Part shown: positions 8,361 through 17,662 of the stretch, piece by piece
How the letters are laid out: each line of letters starts with the position of its first letter
Numbering within the stretch: position 1 is the first letter of the stretch
Assembly (NCBI GenBank): GCA_913063255.1
Contig: CAJXYJ010000009.1
Location: 1-39,988 of the forward strand
Origin: an uncultured Flavobacteriales bacterium
GTDB lineage: Bacteria > Bacteroidota > Bacteroidia > Flavobacteriales > Flavobacteriaceae
Length of the DNA stretch: 39,988 bases
Direction of reading: 5' to 3'
Notes under the pieces: generated by a model
Told to the model about the DNA's origin: nothing
Database searches by the model: none
The model's input: only the letters and a program-made list of their open reading frames with translations
Translations under genes and position numbers: made by a program

Positions 8361-8931
8361 TTTTTTAGAGATACATACTTTGAAACTATTTTTCCTTACA
8401 GGGTTTCTAGTATTCAATACTTCATTAATTCATAGTCAAGAGGCAATGGAAGATGCCAATATCTCTATTTCCTTTTCAGATGAAAACGATAGTAAAACTA
8501 TTATAGCAAAAGCTTTAGATCAATCGGGTCTACCCATTGAGGATCTTGAATTGTATTTTTTTGTAAAAAGGACTTTTAGTTTGTTACCAATAGGAGATAG
8601 TTTTAATGTAACCGATGAAAATGGATTGTTAGAAGTTGAATTCCCAAAAGACCTACCAGGAGATACAGATGGGAATGTTATTATTATAACAAAAATTATT
8701 GAATCTGACTTGTATAACGACTTTTCCATGGAAACAATTAAAAATTGGGGAATACCTGTTATACTAGAAGACCCAAAAGTTGAGAAACGATCATTATGGG
8801 CAGCTGCAGCTAATGCACCTATTACTTTAATTATATGTATTAGCTCAATGATATTAGCCGTCTGGTATATTATTTTTTATATCCTTTTTAAGCTTTATAA
8901 AATAAGTAAGATAACTTCTATACAACATTAA
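8347..8931 (+). CDS. Membrane-anchored Ig-like protein of the redox module, copy 2
   Basis: 194 aa. It has an N-terminal signal peptide (hydrophobic about residues 13-30), one beta-sandwich-like domain (about 35-140) and a C-terminal transmembrane helix ('ITLIICISSMILAVWYIIFY'). It matches the second half of the product at 4642, for example 'LPG(V/D)TDGN' and the charged segment before the helix, and lacks the extra first domain. No known family is recognised. Conservation of its place in both modules argues that it is a real accessory subunit. Confidence 0.75.
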   Translation: MRLFNFLEIHTLKLFFLTGFLVFNTSLIHSQEAMEDANISISFSDENDSKTIIAKALDQSGLPIEDLELYFFVKRTFSLLPIGDSFNVTDENGLLEVEFPKDLPGDTDGNVIIITKIIESDLYNDFSMETIKNWGIPVILEDPKVEKRSLWAAAANAPITLIICISSMILAVWYIIFYILFKLYKISKITSIQH

Positions 8932-8973
8932 AACATTAAACGATAACATGTTTATTAATTCAATTTTATTATT

Positions 8974-9390
8974 ATGAGAAAACAAATATTTATTTTAAGT
9001 GCACTCTTTGTAGGATGTTTTGCTTTATTATCTATGTCACTATTAGATTCTGAATTTCAGGACCCTTGGGAAGTTCCAGCGAAGTATCAAAAAATGGAAA
9101 ACCCATTTTTAGATGCAGCAGATGAGGAAAATATTGGACGAATGATGTATTCTAAACATTGTAAATCTTGTCATGGAACTAAAGGGAAAGGAGATGGTAC
9201 AAAAGCAGAAGATTTAGATACTGAAGTGGGAGATTTTACGGATGGATCCCTTATAGATCAAACCGATGGAACTCTTTATTATAAAACATTTTTTGGAAGA
9301 GATGACATGCCAAGTTTCAATAAGAAAATAAAAGTAGAAGAAGAAAAGTGGATGATAATTAATTATCTAAGAAAATTAGCTAATAAGTAA
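8974..9390 (+). CDS. Monohaem cytochrome c, copy 2
   Basis: 138 aa, closely related to the cytochrome at 5522. It has a hydrophobic N-terminal segment, 'WEVPAKYQKMENP', the haem motif CKSCHG, 'FFGRDDMPSF' with the probable Met ligand, and 'KWMIINYLRKLANK'. It is the last gene of module 2; the gap from the previous gene is 42 bp. It is predicted to carry single electrons in the periplasm, perhaps to the multihaem proteins encoded downstream (inference). Confidence 0.92.
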   Translation: MRKQIFILSALFVGCFALLSMSLLDSEFQDPWEVPAKYQKMENPFLDAADEENIGRMMYSKHCKSCHGTKGKGDGTKAEDLDTEVGDFTDGSLIDQTDGTLYYKTFFGRDDMPSFNKKIKVEEEKWMIINYLRKLANK

Positions 9391-9478
9391 AAAATAATTT
9401 CAATTTATATTAAAATTAATATTTTTTAAAGTTAGTTTAGTTTAAGTGTTAACGCCTTGAAAACAAGATGTTTTAATT

Positions 9479-9510
9479 AAAAGGACTATGATAATTATCA
9501 TAGTCCTTTT
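9479..9510. terminator. Perfect palindrome: terminator of module 2 that also holds a regulatory dyad
   Basis: The 32 bp read AAAAGGACTATGAT then its exact complement, with T residues at the end, as in an intrinsic terminator. Its centre (9489-9500) is TGATAATTATCA, the CRP/FNR-like dyad found elsewhere in the window, placed exactly for the -7 box at 9524. One sequence seems to end one operon and activate the next. Confidence 0.75.
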
Positions 9511-9531
9511 GTGTAGCTTATATTAAATTTG
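9489..9531 (+). promoter_or_regulatory. CRP/FNR-like dyad and -7 box for the NHL/26-haem operon
   Basis: Dyad TGATAATTATCA at 9489-9500 (centre 9494.5) and a perfect -7 box TAAATTTG at 9524-9531, with the box starting 29.5 bp from the centre. The predicted transcript start is about 15-20 bp before the ATG at 9554. Confidence 0.75.
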
Positions 9532-9553
9532 GGTAATTAATTGTAAATGACAA

Positions 9554-12262
9554 ATGTTGAATACAACTAAATACTTTATTTTTTATGTGTTGTTATTTAT
9601 TTTCACAATACCTATAAACGCACAATATAATACCAGCGATTTTGTTCCTACTAGTATACTCAGTAGCGAATTGTATGCACCAGGAAGAATGGCTATTGAT
9701 ACCACTGACAATGTATATGTAGTTGATGCTGTTCAAAGAAATATTGTAAAATATGATGCCCAAGGAAACTTTATTAACACAATTGACACTAATTTAAATC
9801 CATTATCAATCGCTGTAAATAACAAAAATCATTTGTTTGTTGGTGACAAAAATACAGGCGATATATATACAGTAAAGGCTAATGGAACAAAAATATTATT
9901 TTATTCTGGTTTAAGCTTTCCGGCTTCCATGGAATTTGGTTTAAATAATATTCTGTATGTGGTAGATAGCGAACAAAAAAAAGTGATTGGTTTGGATGTT
10001 TCGGGCGATGTTGTCCAAGACTTTACTTTTAGCACATTTACTTTTCCCACTGGAATCGCTTTTGATCATCAAAATAATCGCATCCTTGTTTCTGAACATG
10101 GGGGGATAGGTCCAGATGTTCAAGAATGTGGAGGAGGATGTAGCATATGCTGGGGTGAAGACGGTCCAGTGACAACCATTTATATTTTTGACATCAATGG
10201 AAATTACATCTCTGAATTTGGATGTTTTGGTACAGATGAAGGCTTATTTCAAAGAATCCAAGGCATAACAGTAGGAGCTTGTGGTAATATTTATGCCACA
10301 GATCCTTACTTAGGACGAGTTAGCGTTTTTGATTCTGATGGTAATTATATTACTAAATTTGGATCTCAGGGTAATGGACCTGGGGAATTCAATATTCCGA
10401 CTGATATTGTTTTTAGTACAGATAATCGCGCATTTGTTTCTTCTATGAATAAAGGAGCTATTGATGTCCTTTCAGTTACTTTTTCTTTACCTACAGCAAC
10501 AATTACAAGTACTGATAAGGCTATTTGTGCAGGAACCACAACAGATATTACGGTTGATTTTACAGGAGTTGCACCTTGGAACTTTACGTATACACAGGAC
10601 GATTCAAATCCTATTCAATTAATTGCTAATGAAACCCCTTTCAGCTTCCCTGTAGATGTTGAAGGCCTCTACATAATAGATGCTCTTACCGATGCTAATG
10701 GTGATATGGGTACTTGTTTTACAGGTAGTACTCAGATAACGGTTAGTACAGAGCCGCCAACAGCTACCCTAATTATAACTGAACTGGAAAAATGCAATGA
10801 TGATCCTTCAGGAATAGAATTGCAGTTTACTGGAATGGCGCCATGGACTTTTACTTATACCATTGATGGGGCTAATCCAACCGAAATAAGCACAAATCAA
10901 AGTCTTTATATTTTAGATGCAGAGCAATCTGGGGACTATGAATTTTTTAATCTCTCAGACGATGCGTGTACCGGTACAGAAATTATAGGTAATGTCATTG
11001 TGACTGTACACCCTATGCCTTCAGCCAACTTTACTAGTGATGATGACATTTTTATAAACCCTGGTGAATCTGCAGATATTGAAATTTCTTTTACGGGTAC
11101 TGCTCCATTTACATTCACTTATATTTTAGACAATAGTAATTTAACTTCAATTACAACTACTAATAATCCGTTTTTATTAACTGTTGCTGATGAGGGTACC
11201 TATGAGATTATGTCTGTAGCTGATTTATATTGTATTAATGATAATTGGCAAGATGAATTTAATATTTTCTTTTATGATATCCCTCCAACAGCAACTATAG
11301 AAACTTCAGATTTTTATTTATGTTCCGATGAAACTGCAGATATTTCAATAGATTTTACAGGCACATCTCCATGGACATTCAGTTATACCATTGACGGGTT
11401 TGATCAAGGGAGCATAATTGCACCCTCATCTCCTTATTTCTTCACCTCATCATTGCCTGGTGTTTATGAGTTGAGTTCAATTTCTGATCAAAATACTACA
11501 GGAACATTTTCAGGAGCAGCCAACGTTCTGTTGCTCGAAGAACCCATAGTAAACTTACCTGAAGATTTTTATCTGTGTGATGGAGATCCAGCATATATAT
11601 TAGATGCAGGAGAGCATGTGTCTTATGTTTGGAGTGATGGAAGTACAAATAGAACATTAGCAGTAAGTGAAACAGGTACTTATAGTGTTACAACAACAAA
11701 TATTTGGGGATGTACTGCTTCAGATTCGGTTAGTGTTACGGTTTTATCGCCTTCTGATGCGAATTTTAATTTTGTTGTGAATTATTTAGAGGTTCGGTTT
11801 GTGAGTGATACTTATCTAGCAGACTCACATTATTGGGATTTTGGAGATGGTACTTTTTCAACAGATGAAAACCCAATCCATACATTTGCTTCAAAAGGAA
11901 CCTATACAGTTACCTATACAGCTATTAATGATATCTGTGGAACTTCTGTTTATTCCGAAGATATTTATGTTAATACTAAGCCTCTTAAAGAAGTCGTTGA
12001 TATATACCCAAATCCTTCCAGTGGAGAATTTACGGTAGCAATAAGTCCAAAAAAACCTCTTGAAGGATTGATTGATATTTTTGTATATGGTATGTCAGGG
12101 AATCCCATATATTCTGAAACTTTCGATCCAAACACTGTTCCAACAAATGAAGGTGTCTTATTAATCGAGATTTATATAGGTAATTTTACCAATGGAATGT
12201 ATATCGTTACTGTCAATACCAGCAATTTTGTTGAACAGCACCAATTATTATTACATCACTAG
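9554..12262 (+). CDS. T9SS-secreted NHL beta-propeller protein with Ig-like and PKD domains
   Basis: 902 aa. Signal peptide about residues 1-23. NHL/six-bladed propeller repeats run from about 25 to 310 ('GRMAIDTTDNVYVVD', 'TKFGSQGNGPGEFNIPTDI'). Four tandem Ig-like repeats of about 85-90 aa follow (about 312-670), each with a 'DFTG.(A/S)PW.F.Y' core. Then come an Ig-like segment, a PKD domain ('YWDFGDGTFSTDENPIHTF') and a type A T9SS sorting domain ('DIYPNPSSGEFTV' to the end). The protein should be exported through T9SS and anchored on the surface or released. A cysteine-rich loop (CGGGCSIC) in the propeller has no histidine, so it is not a haem site. The stop is 4 bp before the 26-haem gene, so the two are an operon. 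NHL genes accompany multihaem genes three times in this window. Confidence 0.88.
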   Translation: MLNTTKYFIFYVLLFIFTIPINAQYNTSDFVPTSILSSELYAPGRMAIDTTDNVYVVDAVQRNIVKYDAQGNFINTIDTNLNPLSIAVNNKNHLFVGDKNTGDIYTVKANGTKILFYSGLSFPASMEFGLNNILYVVDSEQKKVIGLDVSGDVVQDFTFSTFTFPTGIAFDHQNNRILVSEHGGIGPDVQECGGGCSICWGEDGPVTTIYIFDINGNYISEFGCFGTDEGLFQRIQGITVGACGNIYATDPYLGRVSVFDSDGNYITKFGSQGNGPGEFNIPTDIVFSTDNRAFVSSMNKGAIDVLSVTFSLPTATITSTDKAICAGTTTDITVDFTGVAPWNFTYTQDDSNPIQLIANETPFSFPVDVEGLYIIDALTDANGDMGTCFTGSTQITVSTEPPTATLIITELEKCNDDPSGIELQFTGMAPWTFTYTIDGANPTEISTNQSLYILDAEQSGDYEFFNLSDDACTGTEIIGNVIVTVHPMPSANFTSDDDIFINPGESADIEISFTGTAPFTFTYILDNSNLTSITTTNNPFLLTVADEGTYEIMSVADLYCINDNWQDEFNIFFYDIPPTATIETSDFYLCSDETADISIDFTGTSPWTFSYTIDGFDQGSIIAPSSPYFFTSSLPGVYELSSISDQNTTGTFSGAANVLLLEEPIVNLPEDFYLCDGDPAYILDAGEHVSYVWSDGSTNRTLAVSETGTYSVTTTNIWGCTASDSVSVTVLSPSDANFNFVVNYLEVRFVSDTYLADSHYWDFGDGTFSTDENPIHTFASKGTYTVTYTAINDICGTSVYSEDIYVNTKPLKEVVDIYPNPSSGEFTVAISPKKPLEGLIDIFVYGMSGNPIYSETFDPNTVPTNEGVLLIEIYIGNFTNGMYIVTVNTSNFVEQHQLLLHH

Positions 12263-12266
12263 CTAT

Positions 12267-15200
12267 ATGAAAACAAAATTACATCAACTATTGAGTTCTG
12301 GAGTGTTTTCTATAATAGTCCTGTTATTTTTATTCTCTTTTCAAAATTCCTATAGTCAATCCACTTTTACGTTAACAGACCCAGTCAATGATGTTTCATT
12401 TACCATTCCCACAGGCGCTACCAATATTACTATTGAAGTCTGGGCTGCAGGTGGTAGTGGTGGATCTTCAGGTAATAATGCTGCAGGTGGTGGTGGTGGT
12501 GGTGGTGCTTATAGCCGATCCATAAATATTTTTAGCCCAGGAACATATGACATACAAATTGGAGCTGGCGCACCTCAGACTCCTAAGAATGCCAATGGTA
12601 CTGTAGGAGGGGATACCTGGTTTGACAGTGTCGGAATTATATTTGCAGAAGGAGGAAGTGGCGGATCCTCCTCTGGAAGTGGAGGCGCTGGTGGTGCTGG
12701 AGGTAATGCTGCCAATGGAATTGGAAATGACGCTACTCTTTCAGGAGGAACCGGTGTGGGTAGTACTGGCGTCCAAGGTGGTGCTGGAGGGAATGGTGCC
12801 AATGGAGGTACAGGTGGTGCCGGAGGTAATGATGTAAACGGACTAGACGGAAACACTCCCGGTGGTGGTGGTGGTGGTTCTGGTGGTAGAAATAATCTAG
12901 GGGGAGCTGGTGCAAACGGACAAATTATAATAACATATACAGTAGGATCTGTTTGTAGTTTAGCGACTAACGGATTAGCAAATATCCTTTGTGACTATAA
13001 TGGAACTCTATCGAATCCTGCAGATGATACTTTTTCATTTACTTTAAACCCAACAGGAACTGATCTTGGCGCTACTTATAATGTTAGTGGAGATATTACT
13101 CGAAATAATATTACTTATGGAGGAGATGAGCTCTTTACCGGATATGATATTTCAGCAGGAGACCTGACCATTACCATAACGGACGTTTCTACAAATTGCG
13201 ATATCACTAACTTCACAGTGCCAGCACCTGCAACTTGTTCACCTGATTGTGGTCTGGTAGATTCAGGGTTAACAAATATTCAATGTTACCCTGAAGGAAC
13301 CCCTACCATTCCATCAGATGATACATTTTCATTTGATCTTAATCCTACTGGTAACAACCTAGGTGCTACCTATAGTGTTAGTGGAGGGTACACCCAAGCA
13401 GGTGTTTCTTATGGATCAGCAACTACATTTTCAGGAAGTCTTATTTCAGGAGGTAATCTAACCATAACCATAACAGATGATGCTACAGGATCTTGTCAAA
13501 TAGTCGATCTGCCTGTACCAGCTCCTCCAACTTGTTCTGGGGCTGTAGTGTGTGATTTAACAAGCTCAGGATTAACACTTTTACCATGTGACCCTAATGG
13601 GACTCCAGCGAATCCTGCAGATGATACCTTTTCATTTGATTTAAACCCAACTGGTACCGATTTAGGTGCTACTTATAATGTCAGTGGAGATATAACACAA
13701 TCTGGAATTTCTTATGGATCCGCTACAAATTTTTCAGGATTTCTGATTACAGACGGTAACCTCAGCATCACCATAACAGACGTATCCACAGATTGTACTT
13801 ATGGTCCCTTTACAGTAATCGCTCCTGCCCCTTGTTCTTTTGATTGTTATTTGGCAACCTCTGGATTGGACTCTATTCTTTGTGACAATGTAGCAACTCT
13901 TACTGATGAAACAGATGATACTTTTTCTTTTGAATTAAACCCAACTGGAACCTATTTAGGAGCAACGTATAGTGTTAGTGGAGATATCACTCAATCGGGT
14001 ATAAGTTACGGATCTCCAACAGCCTTTTCTGGCTATCTGATTTCGGCTGGTAACCTCAACATTACCATCACAGATGATACAGACGGATCTTGTACATTAG
14101 TTGAAACAATACCCGCTCCTCCTCCGTGTTCTTTAAATCATATTTCTTTTAACTGTACTTCCTGTCATATTACCCATAATGCTCCTGGATCAAATTTAAC
14201 CAATGCTGAATTTAATGCGCTTTTATGTCAAAGTTGTCATATTTCTGAAGGTGTAGCAGGTGATAAGCCTCTAGTAAATGCTAATAAGGCTTCAGAAAGT
14301 GGACTGCGAAATTCTCATTCATGGGATGTTCCTGGTGATGATACCGCAGGCTTTCAAACTAATTTACCGACCAATAACGAAATGTTGATTAGAATGCCAG
14401 AAAACGGTGGAAAAAAAGAAATTATATGCTCTACCTGTCACAATCAACATAATAATGGATATGCGGACTCTCCTTATTTAAGAGTTGATAATACAGGAGA
14501 TGCCATGTGTAAAGACTGTCACTCAACTAGAGATGTACAACGTTTTCAAGATGTAGGTGACAACAAAGGAAGTCACCCTGTAGGTGTCGTTTACGACGGG
14601 GGTAATTCAAAATTAAAAGCAAGTCCAACTGATACACAAACAGTAAATGGTAATGTTGAATGTTCCAGTTGTCATGGTGTTCATGATGTTACAAATAGTG
14701 GTGTACTTACTACCGATGGTAATTTATTGAGAACTACCAACGATGTTAACCTATGTTTGGACTGCCATAATTATATTGGACATTCAGGTTACGATTGTTT
14801 AGATTGTCATGAAGTACACAATACTGTCGATGGTACTATAGGAAGCAATATTATGATGATTAGAGATAATATTGATACTCCTGGGGGTAATAGACCTGTG
14901 GTATTTCTTGCTAAATCAGGGGCTGATTCCTTTGTAAATACAACAGGTTCTCGAGATGGTGTTTGTGTGGTCTGCCATACTACTTTAAGTCATGATAATT
15001 ATAATGATGATACAAATGTAACCCATGACGACAGTTCCGATAAAGCGGGAGAGACATGTACTAGCTGTCATCTTCATAATGATGTAACTAATAGTTTCAC
15101 GCAACCAACTGGACCACAATCTTGTGTAAGTTGTCACTCCTCAGCACAAAGTGGAGCTCGGGGATCAGTAGTTCAGATTGTTGGTTCCGGTGGAGAAATG

Positions 15201-17285
15201 GACAATACATTAATTTCAAGACATACTACTTCAACCGTTGGTAACGACCCACTCACTGAAGAATGTGAGGCTTGTCATTATGAAAGTGTAGGAGATCATC
15301 CAACATCAGAGATGATGTTAGAAGATTCGGCAAATCTCAACACCGTTTTCTCTGGTAGTGATAAAGATGTTTATTGTGTTGGTTGTCATGATGGGTCAAC
15401 TCTTTATCCTAGTTTGTTTCCAGATCTAGATACAGATCCTAAATATGATAAATCATCTTATATTACTACACCTCATGATACAGGAAATGATACCTGCTTA
15501 TTATGCCACGAAAGGCACGGATCTCAATATTCAGCACTAACAAAACAAGCTAGTAACTATGAAAATTGCTTTGCTTGTCATGACGGAGGTGTTGCGAGTA
15601 CCAATATCAGTTCTGCCGATATTGCCATTCCTGGAACGAGCGGAACTGGGCATGCGTTTAGTACTGATATTAATCCAGTAAGCGCAAGTTCGGGTAATTA
15701 TCAATCCAATACCCCTTCCGATCCAACGATGGACGCCCGATTGGATTCTGGAAATATAGTATGCTCTACTTGCCACGATCCTCATAATGCAAATTCCAAA
15801 TATTTAGTTAGTGCTAATGATACAGACCAGATGTGTAAGGACTGTCATAACGCAAGAGATTTGGGTAGATTTTCCGACGACATTGTACTAAATAAAGGAA
15901 GTCACCCTGTTGGACTAGCTTATGTAGCTGGAGGCGATTATATTGATCCTGCACCTACCTTGAGTGCTACACAAGTTGGATTAAAAAATGGAAACATCGA
16001 GTGTTCGAGTTGCCATGGTGTTCATAATACTACAACCTCCGATGGTAATTTACTCAGGGAAACAATGACAAGTGCAACTTGTCAAGAATGTCATAATTAT
16101 CAAGCGCATCAGGGATTTGATTGTCTGGACTGTCACCAGGTTCATAATGGAACTAATATTATGCTTATAAAAGATAATATTGATATAGATCCGACTGCAG
16201 GTGTTGATTTATGGCCAGTTGTGTTTAACTCACAAGGAACTACAGCATCTCCTGTGCAACCATCTCTACATTCATTTGCAGATGGCGATGAAGATGGAAA
16301 TGGCATCTATGATGGAATTTGTGAGGTATGTCATACTTCAAACCCTAGTACATTTCACTATAATACTTCAGCAGGAGATCATTCACATAATAAAGGAAAA
16401 TCTTGTGTTAGCTGTCATCCACACAGAGATACTGATACGGGTATTTCATTCCCTAACGGTTCTTGTCATGACTGTCACGAAAGAACAGCTCCGGGAGATC
16501 CACAGTTATATCCGGCAACCGGCGCACATGAAATTCATGCAGGCTCTCTTTATGAATTTAAATGCAGTGAATGTCATTTCGGACATGGGGACGGAAATGA
16601 AGTTCCTCATGGAAGTGGCGGTGATCCAGATGTGATTTTTGACCCTACGGGCCTAGCTTCTAGATTAGGAAAAGATTTAACAACGGCAGATCCTATTACT
16701 ACATGGGGTGGAGCTGATCCATCATGGGATTCGGGAACTAAAACCTGTAGCAATATTTATTGCCATAGTGATGGACAAAGTGCATATCGTGGACAGGATG
16801 GCACTAATGTCTGGGATTCAACTAGAAATGGACCTGAAGAAGTAGCCCCTACTTACACTAATCAGGTTTGGACAGGATCTATCACCACTTGCGATGCTTG
16901 TCATGGAGGGAAAGGAAATATGACTGCTCCATATACCATCGATACGAATAGTCCTGATGCGCACCTTATTCTTGATTTCGACGGTGTTCAGACGCCTACT
17001 AGTGGTTTGCATACACATACTGCTATGTTTGGTGATAGTCAGGACACAAGTGGTCCCACAGGTGCCGGTGCCGTGCAATGTTACTTGTGTCATAACACTA
17101 ATGGTGCTGCCAATAGTGGAACGAATTATCAGGGTACTTATGGGTCTCCTTTAAAAAAACATGTGGATGGGGAAACCTATTTCATAATGAAAATCTATGC
17201 CGAAGGAGGAACATGGGCAGATTGGAACGGGACTGCGGGTAATGGTTATTTGGACCATTGTATAAGTAAAGGGAATTGGAAATAA
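12267..17285 (+). CDS. 26-haem surface cytochrome with Gly-rich head and four Ig-like repeats
   Basis: 1672 aa from the ATG at 12267; the frame is open upstream to 12192, but that would overlap the previous gene, and a signal peptide (ending SYSQ) begins at 12267. Order: a Gly-rich domain (about residues 30-225), four Ig-like repeats of 97-100 aa (229-622), then a haem region from about residue 628. I count 25 CXXCH plus one CSNIYCH (CX4CH, about 16746), the latter paired with CDACH as in Geobacter C4xCH/C2xCH domains. Two long modules repeat the same haem order (about 14427-15080 and 15760-16430: CSTCH, CKDCH, CSSCH, C..CH, CLDCH, C.VCH, C.SCH). No T9SS sorting domain is seen at the C terminus, so the export route is unclear. 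It is a likely extracellular electron conductor or store. Confidence 0.9.
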   Translation: MKTKLHQLLSSGVFSIIVLLFLFSFQNSYSQSTFTLTDPVNDVSFTIPTGATNITIEVWAAGGSGGSSGNNAAGGGGGGGAYSRSINIFSPGTYDIQIGAGAPQTPKNANGTVGGDTWFDSVGIIFAEGGSGGSSSGSGGAGGAGGNAANGIGNDATLSGGTGVGSTGVQGGAGGNGANGGTGGAGGNDVNGLDGNTPGGGGGGSGGRNNLGGAGANGQIIITYTVGSVCSLATNGLANILCDYNGTLSNPADDTFSFTLNPTGTDLGATYNVSGDITRNNITYGGDELFTGYDISAGDLTITITDVSTNCDITNFTVPAPATCSPDCGLVDSGLTNIQCYPEGTPTIPSDDTFSFDLNPTGNNLGATYSVSGGYTQAGVSYGSATTFSGSLISGGNLTITITDDATGSCQIVDLPVPAPPTCSGAVVCDLTSSGLTLLPCDPNGTPANPADDTFSFDLNPTGTDLGATYNVSGDITQSGISYGSATNFSGFLITDGNLSITITDVSTDCTYGPFTVIAPAPCSFDCYLATSGLDSILCDNVATLTDETDDTFSFELNPTGTYLGATYSVSGDITQSGISYGSPTAFSGYLISAGNLNITITDDTDGSCTLVETIPAPPPCSLNHISFNCTSCHITHNAPGSNLTNAEFNALLCQSCHISEGVAGDKPLVNANKASESGLRNSHSWDVPGDDTAGFQTNLPTNNEMLIRMPENGGKKEIICSTCHNQHNNGYADSPYLRVDNTGDAMCKDCHSTRDVQRFQDVGDNKGSHPVGVVYDGGNSKLKASPTDTQTVNGNVECSSCHGVHDVTNSGVLTTDGNLLRTTNDVNLCLDCHNYIGHSGYDCLDCHEVHNTVDGTIGSNIMMIRDNIDTPGGNRPVVFLAKSGADSFVNTTGSRDGVCVVCHTTLSHDNYNDDTNVTHDDSSDKAGETCTSCHLHNDVTNSFTQPTGPQSCVSCHSSAQSGARGSVVQIVGSGGEMDNTLISRHTTSTVGNDPLTEECEACHYESVGDHPTSEMMLEDSANLNTVFSGSDKDVYCVGCHDGSTLYPSLFPDLDTDPKYDKSSYITTPHDTGNDTCLLCHERHGSQYSALTKQASNYENCFACHDGGVASTNISSADIAIPGTSGTGHAFSTDINPVSASSGNYQSNTPSDPTMDARLDSGNIVCSTCHDPHNANSKYLVSANDTDQMCKDCHNARDLGRFSDDIVLNKGSHPVGLAYVAGGDYIDPAPTLSATQVGLKNGNIECSSCHGVHNTTTSDGNLLRETMTSATCQECHNYQAHQGFDCLDCHQVHNGTNIMLIKDNIDIDPTAGVDLWPVVFNSQGTTASPVQPSLHSFADGDEDGNGIYDGICEVCHTSNPSTFHYNTSAGDHSHNKGKSCVSCHPHRDTDTGISFPNGSCHDCHERTAPGDPQLYPATGAHEIHAGSLYEFKCSECHFGHGDGNEVPHGSGGDPDVIFDPTGLASRLGKDLTTADPITTWGGADPSWDSGTKTCSNIYCHSDGQSAYRGQDGTNVWDSTRNGPEEVAPTYTNQVWTGSITTCDACHGGKGNMTAPYTIDTNSPDAHLILDFDGVQTPTSGLHTHTAMFGDSQDTSGPTGAGAVQCYLCHNTNGAANSGTNYQGTYGSPLKKHVDGETYFIMKIYAEGGTWADWNGTAGNGYLDHCISKGNWK
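12951..14132 (+). repeat. Four tandem Ig-like coding repeats in the 26-haem gene
   Basis: Units at 12951-13241, 13242-13538, 13539-13838 and 13839-14132 (97, 99, 100 and 98 codons). Each begins with 'C.L..(S/N)GL', has 'DDTFSF.LNPTG..LGATY.VSG' in the middle and ends with 'PAP..CS'. The paired cysteines may be disulphides. These probably form a stalk between the Gly-rich head and the haem region. Confidence 0.85.
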
Positions 17286-17662
17286 AGGTTATAGTCCACT
17301 CCGAATAATGCCATTAATATATCTTTCCTTGAACTACTATTAATTTACGACTTGGTTAAAATTATTTTGACCAAGCTGTAATTGTTTTTTCAAGTTTTAA
17401 ATGGCTTATTTCATTAATTAGGATGAACAATTCGTGATATCATTTTTTTTTATAAAATAAATGATGCTCCTCTTTTTCATTATCTAGAATATTTGATTTA
17501 TGTTTTAATATAAATTGAAAGTCATTTTTAAACAAATTTTGTTGTTAATTTAAAGTCTTTTTGAGCATACCTAAAGCTACTATTTTCAATCCTAATTATA
17601 TCTTGACTTTTCGGATTGGACTCATGTTTGATTCACAAATGTTGAAAATGATTTTAAAGTAG
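17286..17662. other. 377-bp convergent intergenic region
   Basis: It lies between the convergent 26-haem gene and ccsBA copy 1. It is AT-rich with no supported ORF. The only structure I see is a hairpin with arms CTTGGTTAAAA / TTTTGACCAAG (17351-17375, three-base loop, one G-T pair) followed about 10 bp later by six T's, a weak candidate terminator for the + strand operon. Confidence 0.5.
17351..17390 (+). terminator. Weak candidate terminator after the 26-haem gene
   Basis: Eleven-base stem with one G-T pair and loop TTA, then CTGTAATTG and a T6 run. The gap between stem and T run is longer than in a classical terminator. Confidence 0.4.

Noticed and set aside
10117-10150. Cysteine-rich loop of the NHL protein as a haem site
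   Set aside because: CGGGCSIC is followed by Trp, not His, so no CXXCH motif exists.
12192-12266. N-terminal extension of the 26-haem protein
   Set aside because: It would overlap the end of the NHL gene, and the signal peptide begins at the ATG at 12267.
12575-12915. Proline- or histidine-rich frames opposite the Gly-rich domain
   Set aside because: Mirror images of the Gly-rich coding repeats in the 26-haem gene.
17150-17285. Frameshift at the end of the 26-haem gene hiding a T9SS domain
   Set aside because: No sorting-domain motif appears in the other frames before the intergenic region; kept only as a check.
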